A stretch of DNA of 64,000 bases from Novosphingobium sp. G106 (GTDB lineage Bacteria; Pseudomonadota; Alphaproteobacteria; Sphingomonadales; Sphingomonadaceae): assembly GCF_019075875.1 (NCBI RefSeq), contig NZ_JAHOOZ010000001.1, positions 5,212,001 to 5,276,000 on the forward strand, in the 5' to 3' direction. Shown here piece after piece: positions 8,213 to 16,987 of the stretch. The notes below the pieces were generated by a model, which was given only the letters and a program-made list of their open reading frames with translations, did no database searches and had not been told where the DNA came from. Within the stretch, counting starts at the first letter, position 1. Each line of letters starts with the position of its first letter. The position numbers were made by a program, and so were the translations under genes.

Positions 8213-8977
8213 TTACCCGTAGCGACCGGTGATGTAGTCTTTAGTGCGTTCCTCTCGCGGATTGGTGAAGATCGCGGAGGTGTCGCCGTATTCGACCATG
8301 ACGCCGAGGTGGAAAAACGCCGTGCGCTGCGAAACGCGCGCGGCCTGCTGCATCGAGTGGGTGACGATGACGATCGCGTAGCGTTCCTTGAGCTCGTCGA
8401 TCAGTTCTTCGATGCGGGCCGTGGCGATCGGGTCGAGCGCCGAGCAGGGCTCGTCCATCAGGATCACCTCGGGGCTGACCGCGATGGCGCGGGCGATGCA
8501 GAGGCGCTGCTGCTGGCCGCCCGAGAGTGCGGTGCCGGCGTCGTTGAGGCGGTCCTTGACCTCGTCCCACAGGCCGGCGCGGCGCAGCGCCTTCTCGATG
8601 ATCTCGTCCATCTGCGACTTGCTGTCGGCAAGGCCGTGGATCCGCGCGCCATAGGCGACGTTCTCGTAGATCGACTTGGGGAAGGGGTTGGGCTTCTGGA
8701 ACACCATGCCGACACGGGCGCGCAGCTGGACCACGTCCATGCCGCTTTCGTAGATATCCTCGCCGTCGAGCTTGATGTGGCCTTCGACGCGGCAGCTCGG
8801 GATCGTGTCGTTCATGCGGTTCAAGGTCCGCAGAAAAGTCGATTTTCCACAGCCCGAGGGACCGATGAAAGCGGTGACGATGCCCGCGTCGATATCGATC
8901 GAAACGCTGTCGATGGCCTTCTTCGGGCCATAGAACACGTCGACGTCGCGGGCTGAGATTTTCGGGGTCGTTTCCAT
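8213..8977 (-). CDS. pstB: Phosphate ABC transporter ATP-binding protein PstB
   Basis: A 254-residue ABC ATPase that energises high-affinity phosphate import. The Walker A motif [10 protein letters not shown]-loop [17 protein letters not shown], signature [14 protein letters not shown] and Walker [14 protein letters not shown] are all intact. The QKPNPFP sequence is diagnostic of PstB. It is packed 2 bp after pstA in the operon. Confidence 0.97.
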   Translation of the reverse strand: METTPKISARDVDVFYGPKKAIDSVSIDIDAGIVTAFIGPSGCGKSTFLRTLNRMNDTIPSCRVEGHIKLDGEDIYESGMDVVQLRARVGMVFQKPNPFPKSIYENVAYGARIHGLADSKSQMDEIIEKALRRAGLWDEVKDRLNDAGTALSGGQQQRLCIARAIAVSPEVILMDEPCSALDPIATARIEELIDELKERYAIVIVTHSMQQAARVSQRTAFFHLGVMVEYGDTSAIFTNPREERTKDYITGRYG

Positions 8978-8979
8978 GT

Positions 8980-9864
8980 CTACCAGCGGGTCTCGAACTT
9001 GTTGCGAAGATAAATGGCGAGACCATTCATCGCCAGGAGGAAGATCAGCAGCACGATGATAGCGGCTGAGGTGTTCTGCACGAAGCCGGGGTCGATTTCG
9101 TCAGACCACAGAAATATCTGCATCGGCAGGACGCTCGATGGGTCGGTCACACCGCCCGGCGGGGTCGAGACGAAAGCGCGCATGCCGATCATCAGCAACG
9201 GTGCGGTCTCGCCCAGCGCGCGGGCCATGCCGATGATCGTGCCGGTGAGAATGCCGGGCAGGGCGAGCGGCAGGACGTGGTGGAACACCGTCTGCACCGG
9301 GCTCGCGCCGACCGCCAGCGCGGCGTCGCGGATCGAGGGCGGCACCGCCTTGATCGCGTTGCGGCCTGAGATGACGATGACCGGCATGGTCATCAGTGCC
9401 AGGGTCAGGCCGCCGACCAGCGGCGACGAGCGCGGCAGGTGCGCAAGATTGATGAACACCGCGAGGCCGAGCAGGCCGAAGATGATCGAGGGCACCGCGG
9501 CAAGGTTGTTGATCGAAACCTCGACCCATTCGGTCCAGCGCGCCTTGGGGGCGAATTCCTCGAGATAGATCGCCGCCAGCACGCCCATCGGGAACGATAG
9601 AGCCAGCGTCACCAGCATCGTCAGGAAGGAACCCTTGACCGCGCTCCACACGCCGGCCGTGGCCGGCTCGGTCGAATCCGAGCCGGTGATGAAGCTCCAA
9701 CTGAGGCCGGCCAGCCCGTTCTTCGCCATGGTGAAGAGCAGGAAGACAAGAAACAGCAGCGAGATGACGATAGCGGCCAGCCCGAGCAGGCGAAAGCGGC
9801 GCTCGGCGGCGTGGCGCTTGGCCAGGCGGCGCGTCCAGGCCTTGGATTGCCAGGTGTCACTCAT
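8980..9864 (-). CDS. pstA: Phosphate ABC transporter permease PstA
   Basis: A 294-residue inner-membrane permease with about six hydrophobic segments. The first is near residues 27-47; the EAA-like loop ([27 protein letters not shown]) that contacts PstB is clear. The start overlaps the end of pstC by 8 bp, which fits translational coupling. It forms the membrane channel with PstC. Confidence 0.96.
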   Translation of the reverse strand: MSDTWQSKAWTRRLAKRHAAERRFRLLGLAAIVISLLFLVFLLFTMAKNGLAGLSWSFITGSDSTEPATAGVWSAVKGSFLTMLVTLALSFPMGVLAAIYLEEFAPKARWTEWVEVSINNLAAVPSIIFGLLGLAVFINLAHLPRSSPLVGGLTLALMTMPVIVISGRNAIKAVPPSIRDAALAVGASPVQTVFHHVLPLALPGILTGTIIGMARALGETAPLLMIGMRAFVSTPPGGVTDPSSVLPMQIFLWSDEIDPGFVQNTSAAIIVLLIFLLAMNGLAIYLRNKFETRW

Positions 9865-11221
9865 AAGCTTCCCGGAACCGCTTGACGACGCGCAGGGCGA
9901 CGATGTTGAGGATGAGGGTGATGACGAACAGGACGAGGCCCAGCGCGAAGGCCGACAGCGTCTTGGGGCTGTTGAACTCCTGATCGCCGGTCAGCAGCTG
10001 GACGATCTGGTAGGTCACCGTCGTCATGGAATCGAACGGGTTGGCCGAGAGCCGCGCGGCGGCGCCGGCGGCCATGACCACGATCATCGTCTCGCCGATC
10101 GCGCGGCTGACCGCGAGCATCACGCCGGCGACGATGCCAGGCAGCGCGGCCGGCATCAGCACGCGCTTGATCGTCTCGCTGTTGGTGGCGCCCATCGCCA
10201 GGCTGCCGTCGCGCATCGCCTGCGGCACCGCGGCGAAGCTGTCGTCGGCCATCGAGGAGACGAAGGGGATGATCATCACGCCCATGACAAGGCCCGCGGC
10301 GAGCGCGCTCTCGGTCGAGGGATTGGCCTGGCCGAGCGCGCCGGCGAAGTCGCGGACCATCGGCGCCACGGTCAGCGCGGCGAAGTAGCCGTAGACCACG
10401 GTGGGGATGCCGGCGAGGATCTCGAGAATTGGTTTCAGGATCTTGCGCGTATTCGGCTTGGCATATTGCGTCAGGTAGACCGCGCTCATCAGCCCGAGCG
10501 GGATGGCGATGACCATGGCGATGATCGCGCCGATATAGATCGTGCCCCAGAACAGCGGCACCGCACCGAAATCCGCGCCGACGGCGGCGTCCTTGGGCGA
10601 CCAGTGCGTGCCGGTGAGGAAGTCGATCGGCGAGATCTGGCTGAAGAACAGCCCGGTCTCGTAAAGCAGCGAGAGGATGATGCCGATCGTGGTCAGGATC
10701 GCGACCAGCGAAGCGAGCAACAGGAGGAACATCACCACGCGCTCGGTCTTCGTGCGCGCCGGGAAGGTGCCGCGGACGCGGGTGAAGCCATAGCCGCCGC
10801 CGGCGAAAGCCAGGATCAGCGTCAGCACGCCGCCGATCAGCGAATAGCGCATCTCGGCCGCGCGAAGCGGCACGGCGAACTCGGTGGCCAGCGGGTTGAA
10901 AGCGGCTGCGCCGGGGTTTTTCGTGAGCGACCAGGCTTCGGACATGACCGCCTGGCGGTCCATGTCGAGCGCCGGAAGCTTGGCGGCGATCGGCTGGGCC
11001 AGCACCGCGGATTCGACCAGCCCGGGCATAATCGCGCTCCAGACCAGCCACGCGACCAATGCCGGCACGATGATCCACAGCGCCATATGCCAGCCGTGAT
11101 AGCCCGGCATCGAATGCAGCGAGCCGCGGCCCGTATAGAGCAACCTGGCCTTGGACCGCGCGGCGAACCAGCCGACGAGGCCCAAGGCCAAGATCGCCAC
11201 GAGGACGATATTGGAAGTCAT
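9857..11221 (-). CDS. pstC: Phosphate ABC transporter permease PstC
   Basis: A 454-residue permease. It is longer than the roughly 320-residue enterobacterial PstC because of an N-terminal extension of about 150 residues with its own transmembrane helix and a linker, as often seen in alphaproteobacteria. The core domain has the family loop AVPQAMRDGSLAMGATNSETIKRVLMP and several membrane helices, ending [13 protein letters not shown]. It lies 49 bp downstream of pstS and overlaps pstA. It forms the channel with PstA. Confidence 0.95.
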   Translation of the reverse strand: MTSNIVLVAILALGLVGWFAARSKARLLYTGRGSLHSMPGYHGWHMALWIIVPALVAWLVWSAIMPGLVESAVLAQPIAAKLPALDMDRQAVMSEAWSLTKNPGAAAFNPLATEFAVPLRAAEMRYSLIGGVLTLILAFAGGGYGFTRVRGTFPARTKTERVVMFLLLLASLVAILTTIGIILSLLYETGLFFSQISPIDFLTGTHWSPKDAAVGADFGAVPLFWGTIYIGAIIAMVIAIPLGLMSAVYLTQYAKPNTRKILKPILEILAGIPTVVYGYFAALTVAPMVRDFAGALGQANPSTESALAAGLVMGVMIIPFVSSMADDSFAAVPQAMRDGSLAMGATNSETIKRVLMPAALPGIVAGVMLAVSRAIGETMIVVMAAGAAARLSANPFDSMTTVTYQIVQLLTGDQEFNSPKTLSAFALGLVLFVITLILNIVALRVVKRFREAYE

Positions 11222-11270
11222 TTTTGATCGGTCACTTGTACCAGCAGGTCACCCGCGACCCCGCCGGACC

Positions 11271-12323
11271 TCACTTGAGGCCCGCGGGATCCATCACCGT
11301 CATCTTGGCGGCGATGTCGGCGCTCTTGGTGCGGACGTCCTCCGGAGCAATGACCATGCCCTTGGCCTTGAGGTAGCCATCAGGCCCCCAGGACTTGGCC
11401 CACTCGGCGACGTAGTCCGACAGGCCCTTGATCGCGTTCAGGTGCGCCTTCTTGACGTAGATGAAGAGCGGACGCGCACCCGGATAGGAGAAGTCCGAGA
11501 TCGTCGCATAGGTCGGTTCGATGCCCGACATCGTGATGCCCTTCAGCTTGTCCATGTTCTCTTCGAGGAACGAGTAGCCGAAGATGCCGATCGCTTTTGG
11601 GTTCTGCGAGATCTTCTGGACGATCAGGTTGTCGTTCTCACCCGAATCGACATAGGCGCCGTCGTCGCGGATTTCGGTGCAGACCTTCTTGTGCTGGTCT
11701 TCGTTGCTGGCCTTCAGCGCCTTCATCGCCTCGTCGGTGTCGCAGCCCTTGGTCAGGATCAGTTCCTGCAGCGCGTCGCGCGTGCCCGAGGTCGAGGGCG
11801 GGCCATAGACCAGGATCGGGATCGCCGGCAGGGCGGGGTTGACGTCCTTCCAGACCTTGGCGGTGTTGGGCTTGCCGAACGGATTGGCGGCGAGCGCCTT
11901 GTATATGTCGGTCGGGGTCAGCGCCATGCCGGGGCCGCCCTTGCCTTCGGCGAAGGCGATACCGTCGAGGCCGACCTGGATCTCGACGATCTCGGTCACG
12001 CCGTTCTTCTTGCATTCCTCGAATTCGGATTTCTTGATCCGGCGCGAGGCGTCCTCGATGTCGGGATGGCCAGCGCCGACGCCGGCGCAGAACAGCTTCA
12101 TGCCCGCGCCAGTGCCGGTCGATTCGATGACCGGCGACTTGCCGCCGGCCTTGCCGACCTGCTCGGCTATGGCCGTGGCGAAGGGATAGACGGTCGAGGA
12201 GCCCACGGCGCGGACGAAATCGCGCGATCCCGCCTGGGAACCACCACCCGAGCCGCCACAGGCGGAAAGAGCGATAGCGAGCGCCGGAACGGCGACAATC
12301 GAAAGATTACGGATGGCGCGCAT
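11271..12323 (-). CDS. pstS: Phosphate ABC transporter substrate-binding protein PstS (lipoprotein)
   Basis: A 350-residue periplasmic phosphate receptor. The N-terminus is a signal peptide with a lipobox ending in ALSAC, so it is predicted to be membrane-anchored. Phosphate ligands are expected in GSSTVYP, STGTGAG and PPSTSGTRDAL, all present. AAGGGG lies a few bases before the ATG at 12321-12323. The triple PHO repeat at 12370-12397 lies about 47 bp upstream and marks it as the first gene of pstSCAB-phoU-phoB. Confidence 0.95.
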   Translation of the reverse strand: MRAIRNLSIVAVPALAIALSACGGSGGGSQAGSRDFVRAVGSSTVYPFATAIAEQVGKAGGKSPVIESTGTGAGMKLFCAGVGAGHPDIEDASRRIKKSEFEECKKNGVTEIVEIQVGLDGIAFAEGKGGPGMALTPTDIYKALAANPFGKPNTAKVWKDVNPALPAIPILVYGPPSTSGTRDALQELILTKGCDTDEAMKALKASNEDQHKKVCTEIRDDGAYVDSGENDNLIVQKISQNPKAIGIFGYSFLEENMDKLKGITMSGIEPTYATISDFSYPGARPLFIYVKKAHLNAIKGLSDYVAEWAKSWGPDGYLKAKGMVIAPEDVRTKSADIAAKMTVMDPAGLK

Positions 12324-12369
12324 GATTAACCCCTTCGCTCCTGTTATGGGTGGCTCCTATTGGCCTTAA

Positions 12370-12397
12370 ATGACAGTTCGATGACAATTCGATGACG
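12370..12397 (-). promoter_or_regulatory. PHO box array (three TGTCAT-type repeats, 11-bp spacing) upstream of pstS
   Basis: On the minus strand the hexamers CGTCAT, TGTCAT and TGTCAT fall exactly 11 bp apart (plus-strand positions 12392-12397, 12381-12386, 12370-12375). The last two form an 18-bp PHO box with both 7-mers close to the CTGTCAT consensus. One PhoB protomer binds each repeat, so three tandem protomers could bind. The distance of about 47 bp to the pstS start leaves room for a -10 element. Confidence 0.85.
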
Positions 12398-12544
12398 CAT
12401 CGTCGAAGCATTGTGGAGGGACGGCCCAGACCGACGCAATTGCGTCGTGCCAGCGGCAAAAAAGTCTGGCGAGCGATATCGCGCCGCCGACTGGCCCGGG
12501 TCCCGTGGAGGGAGCGGGCAGAAAACGGAGCGCGATTCGCGTCA

Positions 12545-13957
12545 TCAGAAATCCAGCTGGGCGCGCATGCCGAAGGCATCGGCCGAATAGTTGGGATCGC
12601 CGGCTGCCTTCACCGCGGCGCCGTTCAGCCAGATATGGCCATAGTTGGCGATGAAGCGGACGTAGTCCATCGGAATCCAGATCAGCGAGAGGGCGGCGAT
12701 CTGCTGGCGCCCGCCGTTGAGACCGGCGTCGGTCAGGTCGATCGTGTCATAGCGCGCGTTGATCTGGAATGCGCCGAGGCCGCCGTCGCCGACCGGATGC
12801 TTCGGCTTGATCCGGTCGTAGACACCGGCCTTGTAGGCGGTCTCGTCGTCGGTCAGCAGCAGCCCGACTTCGGCATAGCCGCCCCAGAACGTTGGGTCGG
12901 GCAGGCCGGGGCGCAGCGACGTCAGCATGTGGCCTTCCGCCGTGGCGTGGAAGCGGCCGGAGATATAGGCGAGTTCGGCGCCGAAGTTCCGCTCGCCGGT
13001 GGCAACGAAGGAGCCGGTATCGACCAGCCGGGCGTCGGTGGTGTGGAGGAACGGCCGGGTGCTGTAGCGCACGCTCGTAGTCGAGCCGTTGAGGTCGCGA
13101 TAATGGGCGGAGGCGCCGATGTGCAGCGTCCCGTCGCCCAGCTTGGGCATGAAGACGATGCGCCCGTCGACGCTCCAGTTCTTGGCGGTATCCGCGTTCA
13201 GGCTGGCGAGGTCGTCGGTGAAGACGCCGGCCTGGATGACGACCTTGTCGTTTGCATAGGTTCCGCTGACGCCCAGGCGTCGCTCGAAATTGAAAGCGCT
13301 GCTGAAGCTGGTCCGCTCCATCTGGCTGGTGAGCAGGTCCGATGTCAGTTCATCGAGCCCCCAGAACGGTTTGTGCTGCCCGACGGTGAGCGTCAGGTTG
13401 GCAGTGGGCTTATAGAACAGGTAGACGTCGGTGAGGTTCACGCTGGAGGCCGCAAGATCCGCTTCGAAACGGTACCCGAACCCTCCGGGCATCGTCCCGT
13501 CGAAACCCAGGTAGAAGCGTCGAAGCTCGCTGGATACGCCGAGATGGCTGTTGTCATTGGCGCCGGCGGTGAGTCCCTTGGGGGCACTGATTCCGCCGAT
13601 GTCCGTCTGGATGCGGCCGCGTGGCTTGAAGCTCCAGCCACCGTCGGCGGAAACGATCTCGGGCGCGCCCTTCCAGTTGACCTTGACCGGCGGCGCCTTG
13701 GCCGCGGCGGCGGTGGCCGTGGTTGCAGCCGAAGTCGCACTGGCCGCGGCCTGGGTCGCCGCGTCGGCCTTGGCGTTGGCGGCGTTGAGCTGCGCCTCGA
13801 GACTGTCGATCCGTTCCGCCATGCGCTGCATCTGCGCGCGCATCGTCGCCAGCTCCTGCTGGACCGCGGCATTGTCGGCCGACTGGGCCTGGGCCGGAAG
13901 CGCCCAACCCAGCGCGACGACGAGCGCCGAAGCCGAGACGAGTCTTGCGTTGCTCAT
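12545..13957 (-). CDS. Phosphate-selective porin, OprO/OprP family
   Basis: A 470-residue outer-membrane protein. A signal peptide (LVSASALVVALGWALPAQAQ) is followed by a coiled coil of about 45 residues (QQELATMRAQMQRMAERIDSLE), then an Ala-rich linker. The beta-barrel contains RGRIQTDIGG, RRFYLGFDG and a C-terminal FGMRAQLDF ending in Phe, as expected for BAM-assembled porins. The N-terminal coiled coil is common in OprP-like and CymA-like porins of this group. The ATG at 13957 has AAGGGGAT before it. Its position between phoR and pstS suggests phosphate or polyphosphate uptake across the outer membrane; the anion selectivity itself is inferred. Confidence 0.85.
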   Translation of the reverse strand: MSNARLVSASALVVALGWALPAQAQSADNAAVQQELATMRAQMQRMAERIDSLEAQLNAANAKADAATQAAASATSAATTATAAAAKAPPVKVNWKGAPEIVSADGGWSFKPRGRIQTDIGGISAPKGLTAGANDNSHLGVSSELRRFYLGFDGTMPGGFGYRFEADLAASSVNLTDVYLFYKPTANLTLTVGQHKPFWGLDELTSDLLTSQMERTSFSSAFNFERRLGVSGTYANDKVVIQAGVFTDDLASLNADTAKNWSVDGRIVFMPKLGDGTLHIGASAHYRDLNGSTTSVRYSTRPFLHTTDARLVDTGSFVATGERNFGAELAYISGRFHATAEGHMLTSLRPGLPDPTFWGGYAEVGLLLTDDETAYKAGVYDRIKPKHPVGDGGLGAFQINARYDTIDLTDAGLNGGRQQIAALSLIWIPMDYVRFIANYGHIWLNGAAVKAAGDPNYSADAFGMRAQLDF

Positions 13958-14275
13958 AATGCCATCCCCTTTGACACTTCGTGGTCGCGTAGCCCCAGGC
14001 TGGCTGCTCTTCTCGTCGGGCTGCCCCCGCGCTCGGTCCGAACTTCGGTCGGAGTCCCGCCGCTTCACCTCAGTGACATACGAAATTACAAAGCCGCAAT
14101 ACTTCCGTGCCGTTGATCTGTTATATCCTCGCGGCTGGAACGCTCGGCGCCGTGCAGGCGCCTGTCACCTATTGCGTGCCGCGAATACCCGCAAGGTGAC
14201 TTTTATTTGACCGAAAAATTTCACTAAGATGACGGAATCGGGTGGTTCGCCGCAACCGCAGCAGGATTGGCCGCG
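13958..14275. other. 318-bp intergenic region between phoR and the porin gene
   Basis: There is no gene or RNA here that I can support. It is distinctly less GC-rich than its surroundings between about 14075 and 14270 and probably holds the porin promoter. The only regulatory candidate seen is the weak PHO-like pair at 14197-14211. Confidence 0.5.
14197..14211 (-). promoter_or_regulatory. Weak PHO-box-like pair upstream of the porin gene
   Basis: Two TGAC cores (GTCA on the minus strand) occur 11 bp apart in the AT-richer stretch upstream of the porin. The 18-bp window on the minus strand matches the PHO consensus at about 11 of 18 positions, much poorer than the pstS site. It would place the porin in the Pho regulon, as the gene context predicts, but chance is not excluded. 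Confidence 0.25.
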
Positions 14276-15262
14276 CTAGTCCTTCCGCAGCGGCAGCATC
14301 ATCGAGGCGGTAGTGCCCTCGCCGAGTCGCGTGGTGATGTCGAACCGGCCGCGGTGGCGCTCGACGATATGTTTGACGATCGACAGGCCAAGCCCGGTTC
14401 CGCCCGCGGCGCGGCTGCGGCTGGTATTGGCGCGATAGAAGCGCTCGGTCAGGCGCGGGAGGTGCTCGGGGGCTATGCCTTCGCCTTCGTCCTTGACCGC
14501 GATCGCGAGCCAGCCCGTCGCCGTCGCTTCCAGCGAGACCGTGACCAGGCCGCCGGCCTTGCCGTACTTGCGTGCATTGTCGATGAGATTGCGGATGACC
14601 TGCGCCATCTGGCCACGATCGCCCGCGATGATCGCGCTTTCGCAATTGGCCGTGACGGTGACCTCGGCCCCTTCGCGGAATTCGCCCGCGACCTCGCGCG
14701 CCAGCGTTGCCATGTCGATGTCGTCGGACGGTACCTCGTGCTTCACCGCCTCGATCCGCGACAGCGACATCAGGTCCTCGACCAAGGCCTGCATGCGCAG
14801 CGCCTCGTGACGGATGATGTCGAGGAAGCGCTCGCGCGTCGCCTTGTCGCCGCCAGCCTTGGGGGTCAGCAGCGTCTCGACATAGCCGATTACCGCGGCG
14901 AGCGGCGTGCGCAGCTCGTGGCTGGCATTGGCGACGAAGTCGGCGTGCGCACGCGCGGTGCTGGCCTGGACCGACAGGTCGTAGAGCGTCACCAGCCGTT
15001 CGCCCGGGCCGACGACGTGGCAGTCGATCTCCCAGACGCTGCCGCCGACCGAAAGCCCGTCGATCTTCGCTCGGCCGCCGCGCTCGTCGAGGATGACCGA
15101 CACCGCCTTAGGATTGCGGATGGCGATTCGCACGTCCTGGCTGACGATATGTGCGCCGAGCAACGACTTGGCCGCCGCATTGGCGAAAGTCACCTGGCCG
15201 CGCACGACTCCGAGCGCCGGCGTCTGGATATGTTCGAGCAAGTGGACGCCGTCGAGTGCCAT
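14276..15262 (-). CDS. phoR: Phosphate regulon sensor histidine kinase PhoR, without membrane anchor
   Basis: A 328-residue kinase. A PAS-like sensor region (residues 1-110) precedes the HisKA helix (NASHELRTPLAAVIGYVETL, phosphoacceptor His) and the HATPase domain with N box (NLIDNARKYG), G1 (DEGEGI) and G2 (GGTGLGLSIVKHIVERH). No transmembrane segment is present, whereas classical PhoR has one or two at its N-terminus. In the same frame a TAA stop lies upstream of the ATG with no usable ATG, GTG or TTG between, so a longer form is unlikely. It would phosphorylate PhoB. It is followed by the porin, pst and phoB genes on the same strand. Confidence 0.88.
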   Translation of the reverse strand: MALDGVHLLEHIQTPALGVVRGQVTFANAAAKSLLGAHIVSQDVRIAIRNPKAVSVILDERGGRAKIDGLSVGGSVWEIDCHVVGPGERLVTLYDLSVQASTARAHADFVANASHELRTPLAAVIGYVETLLTPKAGGDKATRERFLDIIRHEALRMQALVEDLMSLSRIEAVKHEVPSDDIDMATLAREVAGEFREGAEVTVTANCESAIIAGDRGQMAQVIRNLIDNARKYGKAGGLVTVSLEATATGWLAIAVKDEGEGIAPEHLPRLTERFYRANTSRSRAAGGTGLGLSIVKHIVERHRGRFDITTRLGEGTTASMMLPLRKD

Positions 15263-15304
15263 CAGGGAGCTTCTATCCTGTGATGCGAAGGCGTGGAAGC
15301 GTTC

Positions 15305-16912
15305 TTAGCGGCGGGACAAAATGCCCCTCAAGCGCGATCGGTCGGCCAGGATCGCTCGGGCGGCATTGTGCCCCGGTGCGCCGGTGACTCCGCCGCCGGG
15401 ATGGGTGCCCGAGCCGCACATGTAGAGCCCGCGGATCGGCGAGCGGTAGTCGCCGTGACCCAGCACCGGCCTGGCGGCCCAGAGCTGGTCTAGGCTCATC
15501 CGGCCATGGAAGATGTCGCCGCCAATCAGGCCGAACTTGCGCTCGAGGTCGAGCGGCGAGTGGATCTGGCGGGCGATCACGCTGGCGCGGAAGTTGGGCG
15601 CGTGGGCGGTGACCGTGTCGATGATCCGGTCGGCCGCCGCCTCGCGCTCGTCGTCCCAGGTGCGACCATCGGGCAATTCGGGAGCGAACTGCTGGCAGAA
15701 CAGGCTGGCGACGTGTGCGCCCGGTGGGGCGAGGCTGTCGTCGAGCGTCGAGGGGATCAGCATCTCGACGATCGGCTCGCGCGACCAGCCGAAAGCGCGG
15801 GCGTCGTCATAGGCCGCGTCCATGTAGTCGAGGCTCGGGGCGATGACGATGCCGGCGGTGTGGTGGTCGGCGAGGGCCTTGCCGGGAAGGACGGTGAAGT
15901 CGGGCAATTCGGACAAGGCGACGTTCATCCGGAAAGTGCCCGAGCCGGTCTTGTAGCTCGCGATGCGGCGGCGGAAGTCGGGATCGAGGTCCGCGGGATC
16001 GAGCATTTGCCGGAAAAGCAGCGCCGGGCCGACGTTGGCGGCGACCAATGGCGCGGCAACCAATGCGCCACCTTCGAGCCGCACGCCTGCCGCCTTGCCG
16101 TTCTCGACGACCACTTGTGTCACCGGCGTCTCGAGGCTGATCTCGACTCCGGCCTCGATGCAGGCGCTCGCCATGGCCTGGGTGATCGCGCCCATGCCGC
16201 CGATCGCATGGCCCCAGGCACCCTTTTTGCCGTTCACCTCGCCGAAGACATGGTGAAGCAGGACATAGGCCGAGCCGGGGGTCGAGACGCCGGCGTAGTT
16301 GCCGACGATCGCGTCGAAAGCGAAGGCCGACTTGATCCGATCGTCCTCGAACCATTGGTCGAGGAACTCGCGCGCAGAGAGCGTGAAGATCGCCAGCAGG
16401 TCACGCTGCGCGGCAATGTCGAGCTTGCGCAGCGGCCAGCCCTGCCGCGCCGCCGCGATCAACTCGCCGAACCCTCCGCCGGCCCTGGGCGGTATCTTCA
16501 GCGCCAGTTCGCGCAGCACGTCGGCGACCTTGCCCAGCGCTGCGTCGTAATGCGGATAGGCCTCAGCATCCCTGGCCGAGAACCGCGCGAACTCGCGGAC
16601 CGTGCTCTCGCCACCGAGCTTCAGATAGTCGTCGGCGAAAGGCAGGAAGTTCGACAGCCGCCGCTCGACGATCCGCAGGCCGCGCTCGTGCAGCCGCATG
16701 TCGGCGATCACCTTGGGCTGGAGCAGGCTGACTGTGTAGCTCGCGGTCGAATTGCGGAAGCCGGGCGCGAACTCTTCGGTCACCGCCGCGCCGCCGACCA
16801 CGGCGCGGCGCTCCAGCACGCGCACCTTCAGCCCGGCGCGCGCCAGGTAGAAGGCGCAGACCAGCCCGTTGTGCCCGCCGCCGACGATCAGCGCGTCGTA
16901 TCGCTCCGTCAC
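15305..16912 (-). CDS. NAD(P)/FAD-dependent oxidoreductase, phytoene-dehydrogenase (CrtI)-like / PYROXD2-like
   Basis: A 535-residue flavoprotein. The N-terminal FAD-binding fold YDALIVGGGHNGLVCAFYLARAG and the segment VVGGAAVTEEFAPGFRNSTASYT are typical of the CrtI/PYROXD2 group. The C-terminal FAD motif LYMCGSGTHPGGGVTGAPGHNAAR closes the protein. No carotenoid gene is nearby, so a role in carotenoid synthesis is not supported. The GTG at 16910-16912, preceded by AAGGGGAG, is preferred over an ATG 63 bp upstream that would run into the zwf leader. It is divergent from zwf and ends 42 bp before phoR. Confidence 0.8.
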   Translation of the reverse strand: MTERYDALIVGGGHNGLVCAFYLARAGLKVRVLERRAVVGGAAVTEEFAPGFRNSTASYTVSLLQPKVIADMRLHERGLRIVERRLSNFLPFADDYLKLGGESTVREFARFSARDAEAYPHYDAALGKVADVLRELALKIPPRAGGGFGELIAAARQGWPLRKLDIAAQRDLLAIFTLSAREFLDQWFEDDRIKSAFAFDAIVGNYAGVSTPGSAYVLLHHVFGEVNGKKGAWGHAIGGMGAITQAMASACIEAGVEISLETPVTQVVVENGKAAGVRLEGGALVAAPLVAANVGPALLFRQMLDPADLDPDFRRRIASYKTGSGTFRMNVALSELPDFTVLPGKALADHHTAGIVIAPSLDYMDAAYDDARAFGWSREPIVEMLIPSTLDDSLAPPGAHVASLFCQQFAPELPDGRTWDDEREAAADRIIDTVTAHAPNFRASVIARQIHSPLDLERKFGLIGGDIFHGRMSLDQLWAARPVLGHGDYRSPIRGLYMCGSGTHPGGGVTGAPGHNAARAILADRSRLRGILSRR

Positions 16913-16987
16913 CCCAGCTCCCCTTGCCGTGCTATGCTGCGTATGCGAAACAACACATTCCCGGTCCTCACCCAAGGAGAATCACCG

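Noticed and set aside
12404..14116. Plus-strand frame opposite to the porin gene
   Set aside because: Antisense shadow; the porin has signal peptide, barrel end and family pattern.
15506..16987. Plus-strand frame upstream of zwf
   Set aside because: It is antisense to the CrtI-like gene; the zwf start is set by AAGGAGA and the family N-terminus at 16988.
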